Position numbers and translations under genes: made by a program. From assembly GCA_019634245.1 (NCBI GenBank), contig JAHQVR010000084.1, positions 1 through 5,600 on the forward strand: a DNA stretch of 5,600 nucleotides. Reading direction: 5' to 3'. This document shows positions 1-5,600 of the stretch, one piece after another (the first letter of the stretch is position 1; the number at the start of each line of letters is the position of its first letter). Origin of the DNA: Gammaproteobacteria bacterium. GTDB lineage: Bacteria; Pseudomonadota; Gammaproteobacteria; Granulosicoccales; Granulosicoccaceae. A model generated the notes under the pieces. It had not been told where the DNA came from, searched no databases, and was given only the letters and a program-made list of their open reading frames with translations.

Positions 1-843
1 CGCACAAACAACAACACCTACCGTGGCAATAATCCAAAACCACACTTTTTCCCCACCATTCATGCGCCCTGCTGATGGATGTGCTTTGCCAAACATTCCG
101 CCACCACTTGCAAACCATTTGAGATCGGTTACGTTCGGAAAGTTATACCAGATCCACATAACGATCATCAGCGACACACCAATACTAAATATGGGGCCAA
201 CGAAATTGTGTAGCGTAATCGACATGCTTGCCCACATCGCAAAACCTTGATGCCCCAGAACAGGAATTAACAATTCACGTCCAAAGATCATACTCAAGCC
301 TGAGACTGCCAAAATGATGAATGATATGGCTGTTACCCAGTGTACGAACCGTTCGAATCCGCTCCACCGTTTCACTTTTCTGCCAGAACGCGGATGCTCC
401 AGTTTGTTACGTCCACTAATAATATGATAGAGAATGATCAACAGCAGCATACCCCCGAGTAGGTAAGGTAAATATTGTTTTAAGGGGCCATTACGAAGTT
501 CGCGCCATTCATTACCACCACGCTGCACCAGCATATTCGCGCCTTCACCTTTAACAGATGAATAGCCTCCGCTGCCGCCGTTAACTTCACGCCAAAAATT
601 CGAACGTGGGTTACTTTCACCCTGTGCTTCTTGCGCTATGGCGGAATTTGTTAGCCAATGCAAACCGTAACTACCCAGCGGCATCATCACCGATAAGGCC
701 ATGATCGAAAATAAAAACCACAGTGCAAATCGCTTGCGCTTTTTAGGGCTCATTTTTTTGCTGTTATGTTTGTGAATGTTACTGGGCGGTTGTATATGAG
801 AGCTGACAACACGCGCGTTATTGGATACTGATGTATCAGACAT
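1..843 (-). CDS. fdhC: Formate dehydrogenase cytochrome b (gamma) subunit, C-terminus outside window
   Basis: This is the membrane subunit that takes electrons from the iron-sulfur subunit through b-type haems to quinone. The frame is open from the ATG at 843 to the window edge, giving 281 residues with no stop. Residues about 39-60 form a hydrophobic helix ending in AIAQEAQ, which may be a cleavable signal or an extra helix. A polar exported stretch follows (NFWREVNGG, GYSSVKGEGANMLVQRGG, EWRELRNG), a pattern I associate with long FdhC proteins; E. coli FdnI lacks this extension. Further helices lie near 124-142, 170-188 and 208-232, and another begins near 267. His168 (ERFVHW) and His212 (LHNFVG) fit the first two haem ligands; the other two expected ones would lie beyond the edge. 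GAGGTG six bases before the ATG supports this start. It follows the small gene by 27 bases, so it is probably co-transcribed with it. Confidence 0.93.
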   Translation of the reverse strand, partial: MSDTSVSNNARVVSSHIQPPSNIHKHNSKKMSPKKRKRFALWFLFSIMALSVMMPLGSYGLHWLTNSAIAQEAQGESNPRSNFWREVNGGSGGYSSVKGEGANMLVQRGGNEWRELRNGPLKQYLPYLLGGMLLLIILYHIISGRNKLEHPRSGRKVKRWSGFERFVHWVTAISFIILAVSGLSMIFGRELLIPVLGHQGFAMWASMSITLHNFVGPIFSIGVSLMIVMWIWYNFPNVTDLKWFASGGGMFGKAHPSAGRMNGGEKVWFWIIATVGVVVCA

Positions 844-870
844 AGAGCGCACCTCAATGCTTGACCCGTT

Positions 871-1149
871 TTATTGTCGGGCTTGTATTAGTTTAAATCT
901 TTCTGAAAGCTTCAGCGCACGATCGGCTGCCGGTTGAGTGGTGAACGGGTCGATCTTACCCTTGTACTGGTAGGCTTCGGGTCCGGCGGCGTCACCTGAT
1001 GCCGAGCCACTCTGAGAATTAGATTGCATACAGGCGGCTGAAAGTGACATAAACGCCAGCATAAGTATTGTTCTAAGACGTAAATTTGGACTTAGATTCG
1101 CACTTAGATTCACACTTGGATTTACATCTGGGATTGTACCTGTACGCAT
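871..1149 (-). CDS. Small possible lipoprotein of unknown function between fdhB and fdhC
   Basis: I do not recognise this 92-residue protein. From the ATG at 1149 it has a polar N-terminus with four-residue repeats (residues 10-25), a hydrophobic stretch (about 28-39, TILMLAFMSLSAA), then Cys40, a Ser/Gly/Ala-rich linker, and a conserved-looking charged tail containing YQYKGKIDPF and ERFKLIQARQ. The segment LSAAC resembles a lipobox, but position -3 is Ser rather than Leu and the N-region is long, so lipidation is plausible, not certain. The start at 1149 has AGAGG nine bases upstream. An ATG at 1158 abuts that AGAGG, and the longer form would need a TTG at 1188. The gene sits 96 bases after fdhB and 27 before fdhC, same strand. 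The position suggests a role in assembly or membrane attachment of the complex; that is inference. Confidence 0.7.
   Translation of the reverse strand: MRTGTIPDVNPSVNLSANLSPNLRLRTILMLAFMSLSAACMQSNSQSGSASGDAAGPEAYQYKGKIDPFTTQPAADRALKLSERFKLIQARQ
1075..1122 (-). repeat. In-frame 12-base tandem repeat, four imperfect units
   Basis: Read on the minus strand the units are AATCCAAGTGTG, AATCTAAGTGCG, AATCTAAGTCCA and the degenerate AATTTACGTCTT. They encode NPSV, NLSA, NLSP and NLRL, just before the hydrophobic segment of the small protein. Because the unit is a multiple of three, gain or loss of a copy would keep the frame and change only the length of the N-terminal region. Confidence 0.8.
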
Positions 1150-1158
1150 GTCTTTCAT

Positions 1159-1163
1159 CCTCT
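1159..1163 (-). promoter_or_regulatory. Ribosome binding site deciding the start of the small gene
   Basis: AGAGG on the minus strand lies nine bases before the ATG at 1149 and directly against the ATG at 1158. Normal spacing therefore favours 1149 as the start. No comparable site precedes the TTG at 1188. Confidence 0.6.
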
Positions 1164-1198
1164 GCTTGTTCGTCCGTCGTCCACACAAGTAATAGGTT

Positions 1199-1229
1199 CA
1201 GTGCGCATTGTCGATAACAATGCGCGCTG
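1199..1229 (-). promoter_or_regulatory. Intercistronic stem-loop between fdhB and the small gene
   Basis: On the transcript strand, CAG-C-GCGCATTGT pairs with ACAATGCGC-A-CTG around a five-base loop (TATCG). This gives nine contiguous pairs, one C/A mismatch and three more pairs. No T-run follows on either strand, so it does not look like a standard intrinsic terminator. Such hairpins after a coding region often stabilise or punctuate the upstream message, and that could set fdhAB output above that of the small gene and fdhC. A protein-binding palindrome is the alternative. Confidence 0.6.
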
Positions 1230-1245
1230 AACAGCAAGGTACAGA

Positions 1246-1830
1246 TCAGCCTTTGTAAGCTGTATCCCAACCCCAAGTTTGAGGTCGACCACCCCGCTTT
1301 ACGACTCGCTCGCGGTAGATATCTGCCACTTCATCTCCATCGCCTGCGACAAGCGCTTTGGTGGAGCACATTTCTGCACACAGAGGAAGCGACCCTTCGG
1401 CTATTCGATTGCGACCATACTTCTCGTACTCGGCATCGGTTAGATCATCTTCAGGACCACCGGCACAAAAGGTACATTTATCCATTTTGCCACGCACACC
1501 AAAAGCGGTTTGCTGTGGGTATTGCGGTGCGCCGAAGGGACATGCATAAAAGCAATAGCCACATCCGATGCAAAGGTCTTTATCGTGTAACACGATGCCG
1601 TCGTCTGTGGTGTAAAAGCAATCCACCGGGCAAACTGCTTGGCATGGTGCGTCGGTGCAGTGCATACAAGCCACAGAGATTGATTTCTCACCGGGCTCGC
1701 CATCGCCGAGCGTTACGACCCTGCGGCGATTGACACCCCAAGGAACCTCATGCTCATTTTTACACGCGGTTACACAGCCGTTGCACTCAATGCAGCGTTC
1801 GGCGTCACAAAGAAATTTCATTCTAGCCAT
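1246..1830 (-). CDS. fdhB: Formate dehydrogenase iron-sulfur (beta) subunit, four [4Fe-4S] clusters
   Basis: This 194-residue ferredoxin-like protein carries electrons from the catalytic subunit to the cytochrome b subunit. Sixteen cysteines form four groups: 13/16/19/23 (CIECNGCVTAC), 55/58/63/67 (CMHCTDAPCQAVCP), 87/90/93/97 (CIGCGYCFYACP) and 119/122/151/155. Cys71 is extra. Related subunits of DmsB/NrfC/FdnH type share this arrangement. It is much shorter than E. coli FdnH (about 294 residues) and lacks the C-terminal membrane helix of that protein, matching the soluble Fdh3B type. It has no signal peptide, so it should cross the membrane with FdhA, which carries the Tat signal. GGAG eight to nine bases before the ATG at 1830 supports the start. 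It follows fdhA by 18 bases, so the two are surely co-transcribed. Confidence 0.96.
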   Translation of the reverse strand: MARMKFLCDAERCIECNGCVTACKNEHEVPWGVNRRRVVTLGDGEPGEKSISVACMHCTDAPCQAVCPVDCFYTTDDGIVLHDKDLCIGCGYCFYACPFGAPQYPQQTAFGVRGKMDKCTFCAGGPEDDLTDAEYEKYGRNRIAEGSLPLCAEMCSTKALVAGDGDEVADIYRERVVKRGGRPQTWGWDTAYKG

Positions 1831-1848
1831 TGTGTTATCTCCTACCGG

Positions 1849-4746
1849 TTAAGCTGCGGATATTTTGCAAAGACTACACTTCGATTCCTGCATTTGTGTC
1901 ACAGAATCGTAGCCGTAAGTCATTGCCGTATTGGTTGCCTCACCACGTACATAGGGTGCGGCGCCTTCCGGGTATTTATCGAGTAAGTCTTCGCCTTGAT
2001 AGTGACCCGCGAAATGGAAAGGTGTACAGACGACGCCTTTTTCTGTTCGTGCGGTGACCATGGCTTTGACTTTGATCTTGCCCCCTTCCGGGCCTTCAAT
2101 CCAAACCATTTGTTCGTCTTCTATACCATAGGTATTTGCATCCGCTGGATTAATTTCAACAAACATATCCTGTTGCAATTCCGCTAACCAAGGGTTGGAT
2201 CTTGACTCGTCGCCGCCACCTTCGTATTCCACCAATCGGAAGGTGGTATGAATCAGTGGGAACTCTTCGGAGAAGTCCGTTTCCTGGATTGAACCGTAAC
2301 GTGTCGGCAATCGATAATGCATTTTACGATCTTCGTAAGTTGGATAGTCTGCAACTAGATCGCGCCGGTTTGTGTATAGAGGCTCTCGATGAACTGGCAC
2401 TGGATCGGGGAAGGTCCAAACATTCGCACGCGCCTTGGCATTTCCAAAAGGTGCGCAGCCGTGTTCGATAGCTACCCGTTGAATGCCGCCAGAGCGATCA
2501 GTTTTCCAGTTCTTGCCTTCAGCGAGCACTTTCTCATCGTCGGTTAGGTCATCCCACCAGCCTAGATTTTTAAGAATATCTGCGGTGAATTCAGGATACC
2601 CATCTTGAATTTCAGCACCTACAGAATAAGAACCTTCTGCGAGTAAATTCACACCGTCACGTTCGGTACCAAAGCGCGCTCGGAAATTTAAGCCTCCTTC
2701 AGCAACAGGTTTGCTCGTATCGTATAGCAGTGGCGTACCTGGGTGTTTCATATCGGCTGTTCCCCAACAAGGCCAAGGTAAGCCGTAGTATTCGCCATCG
2801 AGGGGGCCACCCTCGGCTTTAAGCGTGGTGGTATTAAACGTATGGCGATGTTCCATATGTTCCTTAATACGCTCGGGGCTTTGGCCGGTGTAGCCTATAG
2901 TCCACATGCCCTTATTGAACTCGCGCGTTATATCTTCGATCAAAGGTTCCTCACCGTTGACTTCAATATTTTTCAACAGCTCATCGCCGAAGCCCAGTTT
3001 CTGCGCCAGAAGATTCATAATGACATGATCCGGCTTGGACTCGAACAAGGGATCGATGACTTTGTCGCGCCATTGCAGCGATCGGTTTGACGCGGTCACT
3101 GATCCGTAGGTTTCGAACTGCGTGGTTGCGGGTAACAGATAGACACCATCTTTGCGATCAGATAGTACCGCGCTGTGGGTTGGGTATGGATCGATAACGA
3201 CCATCAAATCCAGTTTCTCCATGGCCGCTTTCATTTCAGGTCCACGGGTCTGACTGTTGGGGGCGTGGCCCCATAAAACCATTGCCCGAATGTTATCTTT
3301 TTGACCCATATTACCGGAGTCTTCCAGCACACCATCGATCCATCGGGAGACAGGAATACCCGGACGGTGCATTGGTGGTACTTGCTTGTCTTTTACGGTC
3401 TCATAGGCGTCGGGATCAAATCGATCTTTAACCCAATCGTGCTCTACGTCCCAGACAGCTGACCAGTGTTTCCAGGCTCCTGCTGACAGGCCAAAGTAAC
3501 CGGGTAGACTGTGGCTCAGTATGCACATGTCGGTCGCACCCTGTACGTTATCGTGGCCGCGGAAAATATTTGCACCACCTCCAGACACACCCATATTACC
3601 GAGTGCCAGCTGCATTACGCAGTATGCGCGCGTGTTGTTGTTACCGATGGTGTGTTGCGTTCCACCCATACACCAGACGATTGTGCCAGGGCGATTTTCA
3701 GCCATAGTTTGCGCTGCTAATTTAAGCGTATCGCCTGGCACGCCGGTAACCCGCTCGGTTTCTTCAGGAGTCCATTTAGCGACTTCGGCGCGGATATCGT
3801 CCATGCCGTAAACTCGTTGGTTGATAAATTCTTTATCTTCCCAGCCATTCTCAAAGACATGCCAGAGCAGGCCCCATATAAGCGCGACATCACTACCAGG
3901 ACGAAGACGAATGAACTGATCGGCATGCGCCGCGGTGCGCGTAAAGCGCGGATCGACAACGATGAGTTTTGCCCCGTTTTCCTTACCCCTTAAAACGTGC
4001 TGCATTGCGACTGGATGAGCTTCTGCGGCATTAGAACCGATAAAGAACATCGCTTTCGCGTTGTGCATATCGTTATAGGAGTTTGTCATGGCGCCGTAGC
4101 CCCATGTGTTTGCAACACCAGCCACCGTAGTCGAATGACATATACGAGCTTGATGGTCGACGTTATTGGTGCCCCACATGGCGGCAAACTTACGGAACAA
4201 ATAAGACTGTTCGTTGTTAAACTTGGCTGAACCTAACCAATAGACCGAGTCAGGTCCTGATTCGTTACGCAGCTCCAACATTTTGTCGCCGATTTCATCA
4301 ACCGCTTTCTCCCAAGATACCTTGGTCCATTTGCCGCCAACGAGCTTCATGGGGGTTTTTAATCGACGCTCACCATGACCGTGCTCACGTACGGAAGCAC
4401 CTTTAGCACAATGGGAACCTAAATTAAGCGGTGAGGCATAGTCCGGCTCTTGACCGGTCCAGACGCCATTTTGCACTTCCGCTATCACGCCGCACCCGAC
4501 CGAGCAATGCGTGCAGATTGAGTGCACTTTTATTGTTTCAACATCCGCTTTTGGGCTGTTATCAGCACTTGCCGCGTTGGCTTTGCGCAACATCGATGGA
4601 CCAGCACCGATTGCCAACGCCGCGCCACCGGCGGTGAGGCCAGAATTACGTAAAAAGGTTCTTCGATCGACAGCTGAACCCAACATCGAGTTACGATTTA
4701 TCGCTTCGGGGTTAGTGTTCGCGTGATTCTTTTTTCTCAATTTCAT
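1849..4746 (-). CDS. fdhA: Formate dehydrogenase catalytic (alpha) subunit, Tat-exported molybdopterin enzyme, Cys form
   Basis: The 965-residue protein oxidises formate to CO2 at a bis-pyranopterin Mo or W centre; the metal cannot be told from sequence. A Tat signal (DRRTFLRNSG, twin Arg 28-29) leads to a likely cut after ANA at 56-58, placing the enzyme in the periplasm. Cys78, Cys81, Cys85 and Cys113 (CTHCSVGC then C) bind one [4Fe-4S] cluster. ARICHS gives the metal ligand Cys203, encoded by TGT at 4138-4140, followed by His204; E. coli FdnG has selenocysteine here. Arg396 in NIFRGHDNVQG matches the conserved active-site Arg. The dinucleotide-binding domain runs from about 829 (FPLIHTTFR) to 945. 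The tail KCSLCK holds Cys957 and Cys960. CAGGAGA before the ATG at 4746 fixes the start; Met21 has no such site. It lies 101 bases after fdhX and 18 before fdhB. Length is a little below the 1015 residues of FdnG. Confidence 0.97.
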   Translation of the reverse strand: MKLRKKNHANTNPEAINRNSMLGSAVDRRTFLRNSGLTAGGAALAIGAGPSMLRKANAASADNSPKADVETIKVHSICTHCSVGCGVIAEVQNGVWTGQEPDYASPLNLGSHCAKGASVREHGHGERRLKTPMKLVGGKWTKVSWEKAVDEIGDKMLELRNESGPDSVYWLGSAKFNNEQSYLFRKFAAMWGTNNVDHQARICHSTTVAGVANTWGYGAMTNSYNDMHNAKAMFFIGSNAAEAHPVAMQHVLRGKENGAKLIVVDPRFTRTAAHADQFIRLRPGSDVALIWGLLWHVFENGWEDKEFINQRVYGMDDIRAEVAKWTPEETERVTGVPGDTLKLAAQTMAENRPGTIVWCMGGTQHTIGNNNTRAYCVMQLALGNMGVSGGGANIFRGHDNVQGATDMCILSHSLPGYFGLSAGAWKHWSAVWDVEHDWVKDRFDPDAYETVKDKQVPPMHRPGIPVSRWIDGVLEDSGNMGQKDNIRAMVLWGHAPNSQTRGPEMKAAMEKLDLMVVIDPYPTHSAVLSDRKDGVYLLPATTQFETYGSVTASNRSLQWRDKVIDPLFESKPDHVIMNLLAQKLGFGDELLKNIEVNGEEPLIEDITREFNKGMWTIGYTGQSPERIKEHMEHRHTFNTTTLKAEGGPLDGEYYGLPWPCWGTADMKHPGTPLLYDTSKPVAEGGLNFRARFGTERDGVNLLAEGSYSVGAEIQDGYPEFTADILKNLGWWDDLTDDEKVLAEGKNWKTDRSGGIQRVAIEHGCAPFGNAKARANVWTFPDPVPVHREPLYTNRRDLVADYPTYEDRKMHYRLPTRYGSIQETDFSEEFPLIHTTFRLVEYEGGGDESRSNPWLAELQQDMFVEINPADANTYGIEDEQMVWIEGPEGGKIKVKAMVTARTEKGVVCTPFHFAGHYQGEDLLDKYPEGAAPYVRGEATNTAMTYGYDSVTQMQESKCSLCKISAA

Positions 4747-4790
4747 CAGATTCTCCTGCGGAACTGTTCTGATTGTGAGGTTAGGTCAAA

Positions 4791-4827
4791 TCTGGAACGC
4801 AGAGCCTGATTTCCAAGCGTTCGCAGA
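4791..4827 (-). promoter_or_regulatory. Possible stem-loop in the fdhX-fdhA gap
   Basis: On the minus strand TCTG-C-GAACGC can pair with GCGTTCCAGA, ten pairs with a one-base bulge around a 16-base loop. No T-run follows, so termination is unlikely. It is the only notable structure in the 101-base gap and could shape processing between fdhX and fdhA. The support is pairing alone. Confidence 0.35.
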
Positions 4828-4847
4828 CCGAAATTTAAGGAGTCCGC

Positions 4848-5069
4848 TTAGAAACGCGCCTTACGGTAATATTCTTTTACCTTGTCTGTAAGGCGATATC
4901 CTGCGTGTGTGTTGACTTCGGTGTCCAAAGTCGGGGGTGTTGAGTCCGCCTGGGCTTCTACCGCTAGTGTGCCAGTGGCTGCGACGCCACTTGCAACGGC
5001 GGAACGCTGCAAGAAGCCTCGGCGGCTCGCGTCGATAAACTTTGTTGGCTGATCTTGCGTTTTCTTCAT
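4848..5069 (-). CDS. fdhX: Small Tat-signal protein of the formate dehydrogenase region (TAT-S type)
   Basis: This 73-residue protein has a twin-arginine signal (SRRGFLQRSA, Arg16-Arg17), a short Ala/Gly hydrophobic stretch (24-37) and a possible cut after AQA (39-41). Only about 32 polar residues remain, ending GYRLTDKVKEYYRKARF. The size, signal and YY..ARF-like end match the small 'formate dehydrogenase region TAT-S' proteins found just upstream of fdhA in many Proteobacteria; in Shewanella the name is FdhX. Their exact role is not established in my knowledge; help with Tat export or assembly is assumed. I chose the ATG at 5069 because AGGAG lies six bases upstream. An ATG at 5102 would add 11 residues but has only a weak AGGG. 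It stands alone after the 258-base regulatory gap, so it is probably the first gene of the fdhXAB transcript. Confidence 0.88.
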   Translation of the reverse strand: MKKTQDQPTKFIDASRRGFLQRSAVASGVAATGTLAVEAQADSTPPTLDTEVNTHAGYRLTDKVKEYYRKARF

Positions 5070-5075
5070 TGCGGT

Positions 5076-5080
5076 CTCCT
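5076..5080 (-). promoter_or_regulatory. Ribosome binding site deciding the fdhX start
   Basis: AGGAG on the minus strand lies six bases before the ATG at 5069. The upstream in-frame ATG at 5102 has nothing comparable, so this site favours the 73-residue form. Confidence 0.8.
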
Positions 5081-5129
5081 GCTTTAGTCTGTCAGACGAC
5101 ATGCCCTATTAGCACATCGACGTTACATT

Positions 5130-5141
5130 CAACAATTGTTG
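5130..5141. repeat. 12-base perfect palindrome CAACAATTGTTG
   Basis: CAACAA/TTGTTG is perfectly symmetric and ends 60 bases upstream of the fdhX ATG, a position where an operator or a promoter-proximal activator site could sit. I do not match it to a known regulator. Confidence 0.45.
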
Positions 5142-5168
5142 CCCGAGCTACTCCGATTCATTAGAACC

Positions 5169-5213
5169 AATCTCATTAATATCAATCTCATTAATATTAA
5201 TCTCATTACCAAT
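5169..5213. repeat. 15-base tandem repeat, three copies
   Basis: On the plus strand the units are AATCTCATTAATATC (5169-5183), AATCTCATTAATATT (5184-5198) and AATCTCATTACCAAT (5199-5213). The first two differ at one base; the third diverges in its last five. A weaker unit may precede at 5154-5168 (8 of 15 matches), and AATCTCA recurs alone at 5273-5279. The array lies about 100-145 bases before the fdhX start. Its second unit boundary contains the perfect palindrome ATTAATATTAAT (5190-5201). Confidence 0.85.
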
Positions 5214-5216
5214 GAG
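5202..5216. repeat. Inverted repeat CTCATT-ACC-AATGAG
   Basis: Two six-base arms around three bases overlap the third 15-base unit and the first 12-base direct repeat. The CTCATT arm is the shared core of the tandem units, so the symmetric site may be the strongest member of a set of half-sites. The regulator is unknown. Confidence 0.5.
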
Positions 5217-5238
5217 CGGTTGACTAGAGCGGTTGACT
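5214..5238. repeat. Perfect 12-base direct repeat, two copies one base apart
   Basis: GAGCGGTTGACT occurs at 5214-5225 and again at 5227-5238, a 13-base period. It abuts the 15-base array. It could be a pair of protein-binding sites or a simple tandem duplication. Confidence 0.85.
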
Positions 5239-5327
5239 CGTTTTGGCTAGTAATAATTTTTATTTGTAACTCAATCTCAAAGCTTTTAACTTAAAAAATC
5301 GAACAATCTGGTGTTGGATATTAAAAC

Positions 5328-5600
5328 TTACGTCTGCATGGAGAATAGCTGCTCTTCGAAAGAAAAAAACGCTTCTCCGAAAAATCCTACAGAGCGATAG
5401 AATCGGGCACATCGCGCTGCTTGTAAATCGTTGCAAAACCGACCAACCCAGGGTTGCAAATGGTCGTTATAAAACGCTTTCTGACGCGTAAAACTGATTT
5501 CATCCGGATTCCGAATGAGAATCGCCATGGCATCACACAAGCTTGCAATATGATCCTCTGATTCAGTTACGCCTTCTTGGCGCTCAATCCCAAGCTGAGC
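5328..5600 (-). CDS. TorD/DmsD-family maturation chaperone, C-terminal part only
   Basis: The frame is open from the window edge to a TAA at 5328-5330, giving the last 90 residues of a protein whose start lies beyond 5600. The segment ESEDHIASLCDAMAIL resembles the E-x-P-x-DH motif and following helix of TorD-type chaperones, though with Ser where Pro is usual. The sequence RQKAFYNDHLQPWVGRFCNDL fits the Q..F...HL..W...F...L pattern of the next helices, and FYRSVGFFGEAFFSFEEQL fits the final helix. Such proteins bind the Tat signal of a molybdoenzyme and help insert its cofactor before export. FdhA, encoded downstream on the same strand, is the natural client. No terminator is visible after the stop. 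The assignment rests on motif pattern and context; no gene symbol is given because several paralogues exist. Confidence 0.83.
   Translation of the reverse strand, partial: AQLGIERQEGVTESEDHIASLCDAMAILIRNPDEISFTRQKAFYNDHLQPWVGRFCNDLQAARCARFYRSVGFFGEAFFSFEEQLFSMQT

Larger units (their letters stand above)
5070..5327 (-). promoter_or_regulatory. AT-rich intergenic control region upstream of fdhX
   Basis: This 258-base gap between the TorD-like gene and fdhX contains no credible coding frame. It holds a 15-base tandem array, a 13-base-period direct repeat and three perfect or near-perfect palindromes (listed separately). It is the largest gap in the window and lies before the first gene of the structural operon, so a promoter and operators are expected here. 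I could not pick a convincing -35/-10 pair on the minus strand, nor a GC-rich terminator for the upstream gene, so read-through from it remains possible. Confidence 0.6.

Noticed and set aside
23..250. Plus-strand frame of 75 codons at the left edge
   Set aside because: It lies antisense to fdhC, has no family resemblance and no convincing ribosome binding site.
1199..1229. Hairpin as an intrinsic terminator after fdhB
   Set aside because: No T-run follows the stem on either strand, and the downstream genes belong to the same complex.
1073..1276. Minus-strand 67-codon frame overlapping the fdhB end and the small gene
   Set aside because: It is out of frame with both, is rich in a KSKCESK repeat produced by the 12-base repeat read in another frame, and the other frame has the better start signal and composition.
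3521..3811. Plus-strand frame of 96 codons inside fdhA
   Set aside because: It is antisense to conserved FdhA residues including the NIFRGHDNVQ motif; a shadow of the real gene.
5070..5102. Longer fdhX starting at the ATG at 5102
   Set aside because: Only a weak AGGG precedes it, while AGGAG with six-base spacing precedes the ATG at 5069, and the shorter N-region fits a Tat signal better.
5101..5145. Sigma-70 promoter TTGTTG-17-CTAATA before fdhX
   Set aside because: The spacing is good but the -10 element matches the consensus poorly, so I do not call it.
5169..5213. 15-base repeats as a CRISPR array
   Set aside because: Units are contiguous with no spacers and are too short; there are no cas genes.
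5184..5216. FNR (TTGAT-N4-ATCAA) or NarL/NarP sites in the control region
   Set aside because: On the minus strand only a TTGAT half-site is seen, followed by ATGAG rather than ATCAA, and the TACCAAT heptamer deviates from the NarL pattern with no paired site.
5281..5327. Terminator after the TorD-like gene
   Set aside because: There is a T-rich stretch on the minus strand but no GC-rich stem before it.

Overview
The window carries most of a membrane-associated respiratory formate dehydrogenase operon, read entirely on the minus strand (right to left). The protein families, the Tat signals, AGGAG-type ribosome binding sites and roughly balanced base composition suggest a Gammaproteobacterium with a formate-oxidising respiratory chain. 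I cannot name the genus from the sequence.

In transcription order from the right edge: (1) the last 90 residues of a TorD/DmsD-family maturation chaperone (5328-5600, its start lies beyond the window); (2) a 258-base AT-rich intergenic region (5070-5327) holding two short tandem-repeat arrays and several palindromes, the likely control region of the operon; (3) fdhX, a 73-residue Tat-signal peptide-like protein of the 'formate dehydrogenase region TAT-S' type (4848-5069); (4) fdhA, the 965-residue molybdopterin catalytic subunit with Tat signal, [4Fe-4S] site and active-site Cys203 (1849-4746); (5) fdhB, a 194-residue ferredoxin-like subunit with sixteen cysteines for four [4Fe-4S] clusters (1246-1830); (6) a strong intercistronic stem-loop (1199-1229); (7) a small unrecognised protein with a hydrophobic segment ending in Cys, a possible lipoprotein (871-1149); (8) fdhC, the cytochrome b subunit (1-843, C-terminal end outside the window).

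From family knowledge, TorD-like protein and FdhX would assist maturation or Tat export of FdhA. FdhA would oxidise formate in the periplasm, pass electrons through its own cluster and the four clusters of FdhB, then to the b haems of FdhC and the quinone pool. FdhB has no export signal or membrane helix, so it would be exported with FdhA. The plus strand contains no credible gene.

The core of the operon is ordinary. The less expected parts are the small possible lipoprotein between fdhB and fdhC (with a 12-base in-frame tandem repeat), the hairpin in front of it, and the repeat-rich control region upstream of fdhX. I saw no mobile element, RNA gene or CRISPR array, and no clear evidence of an entirely new system.
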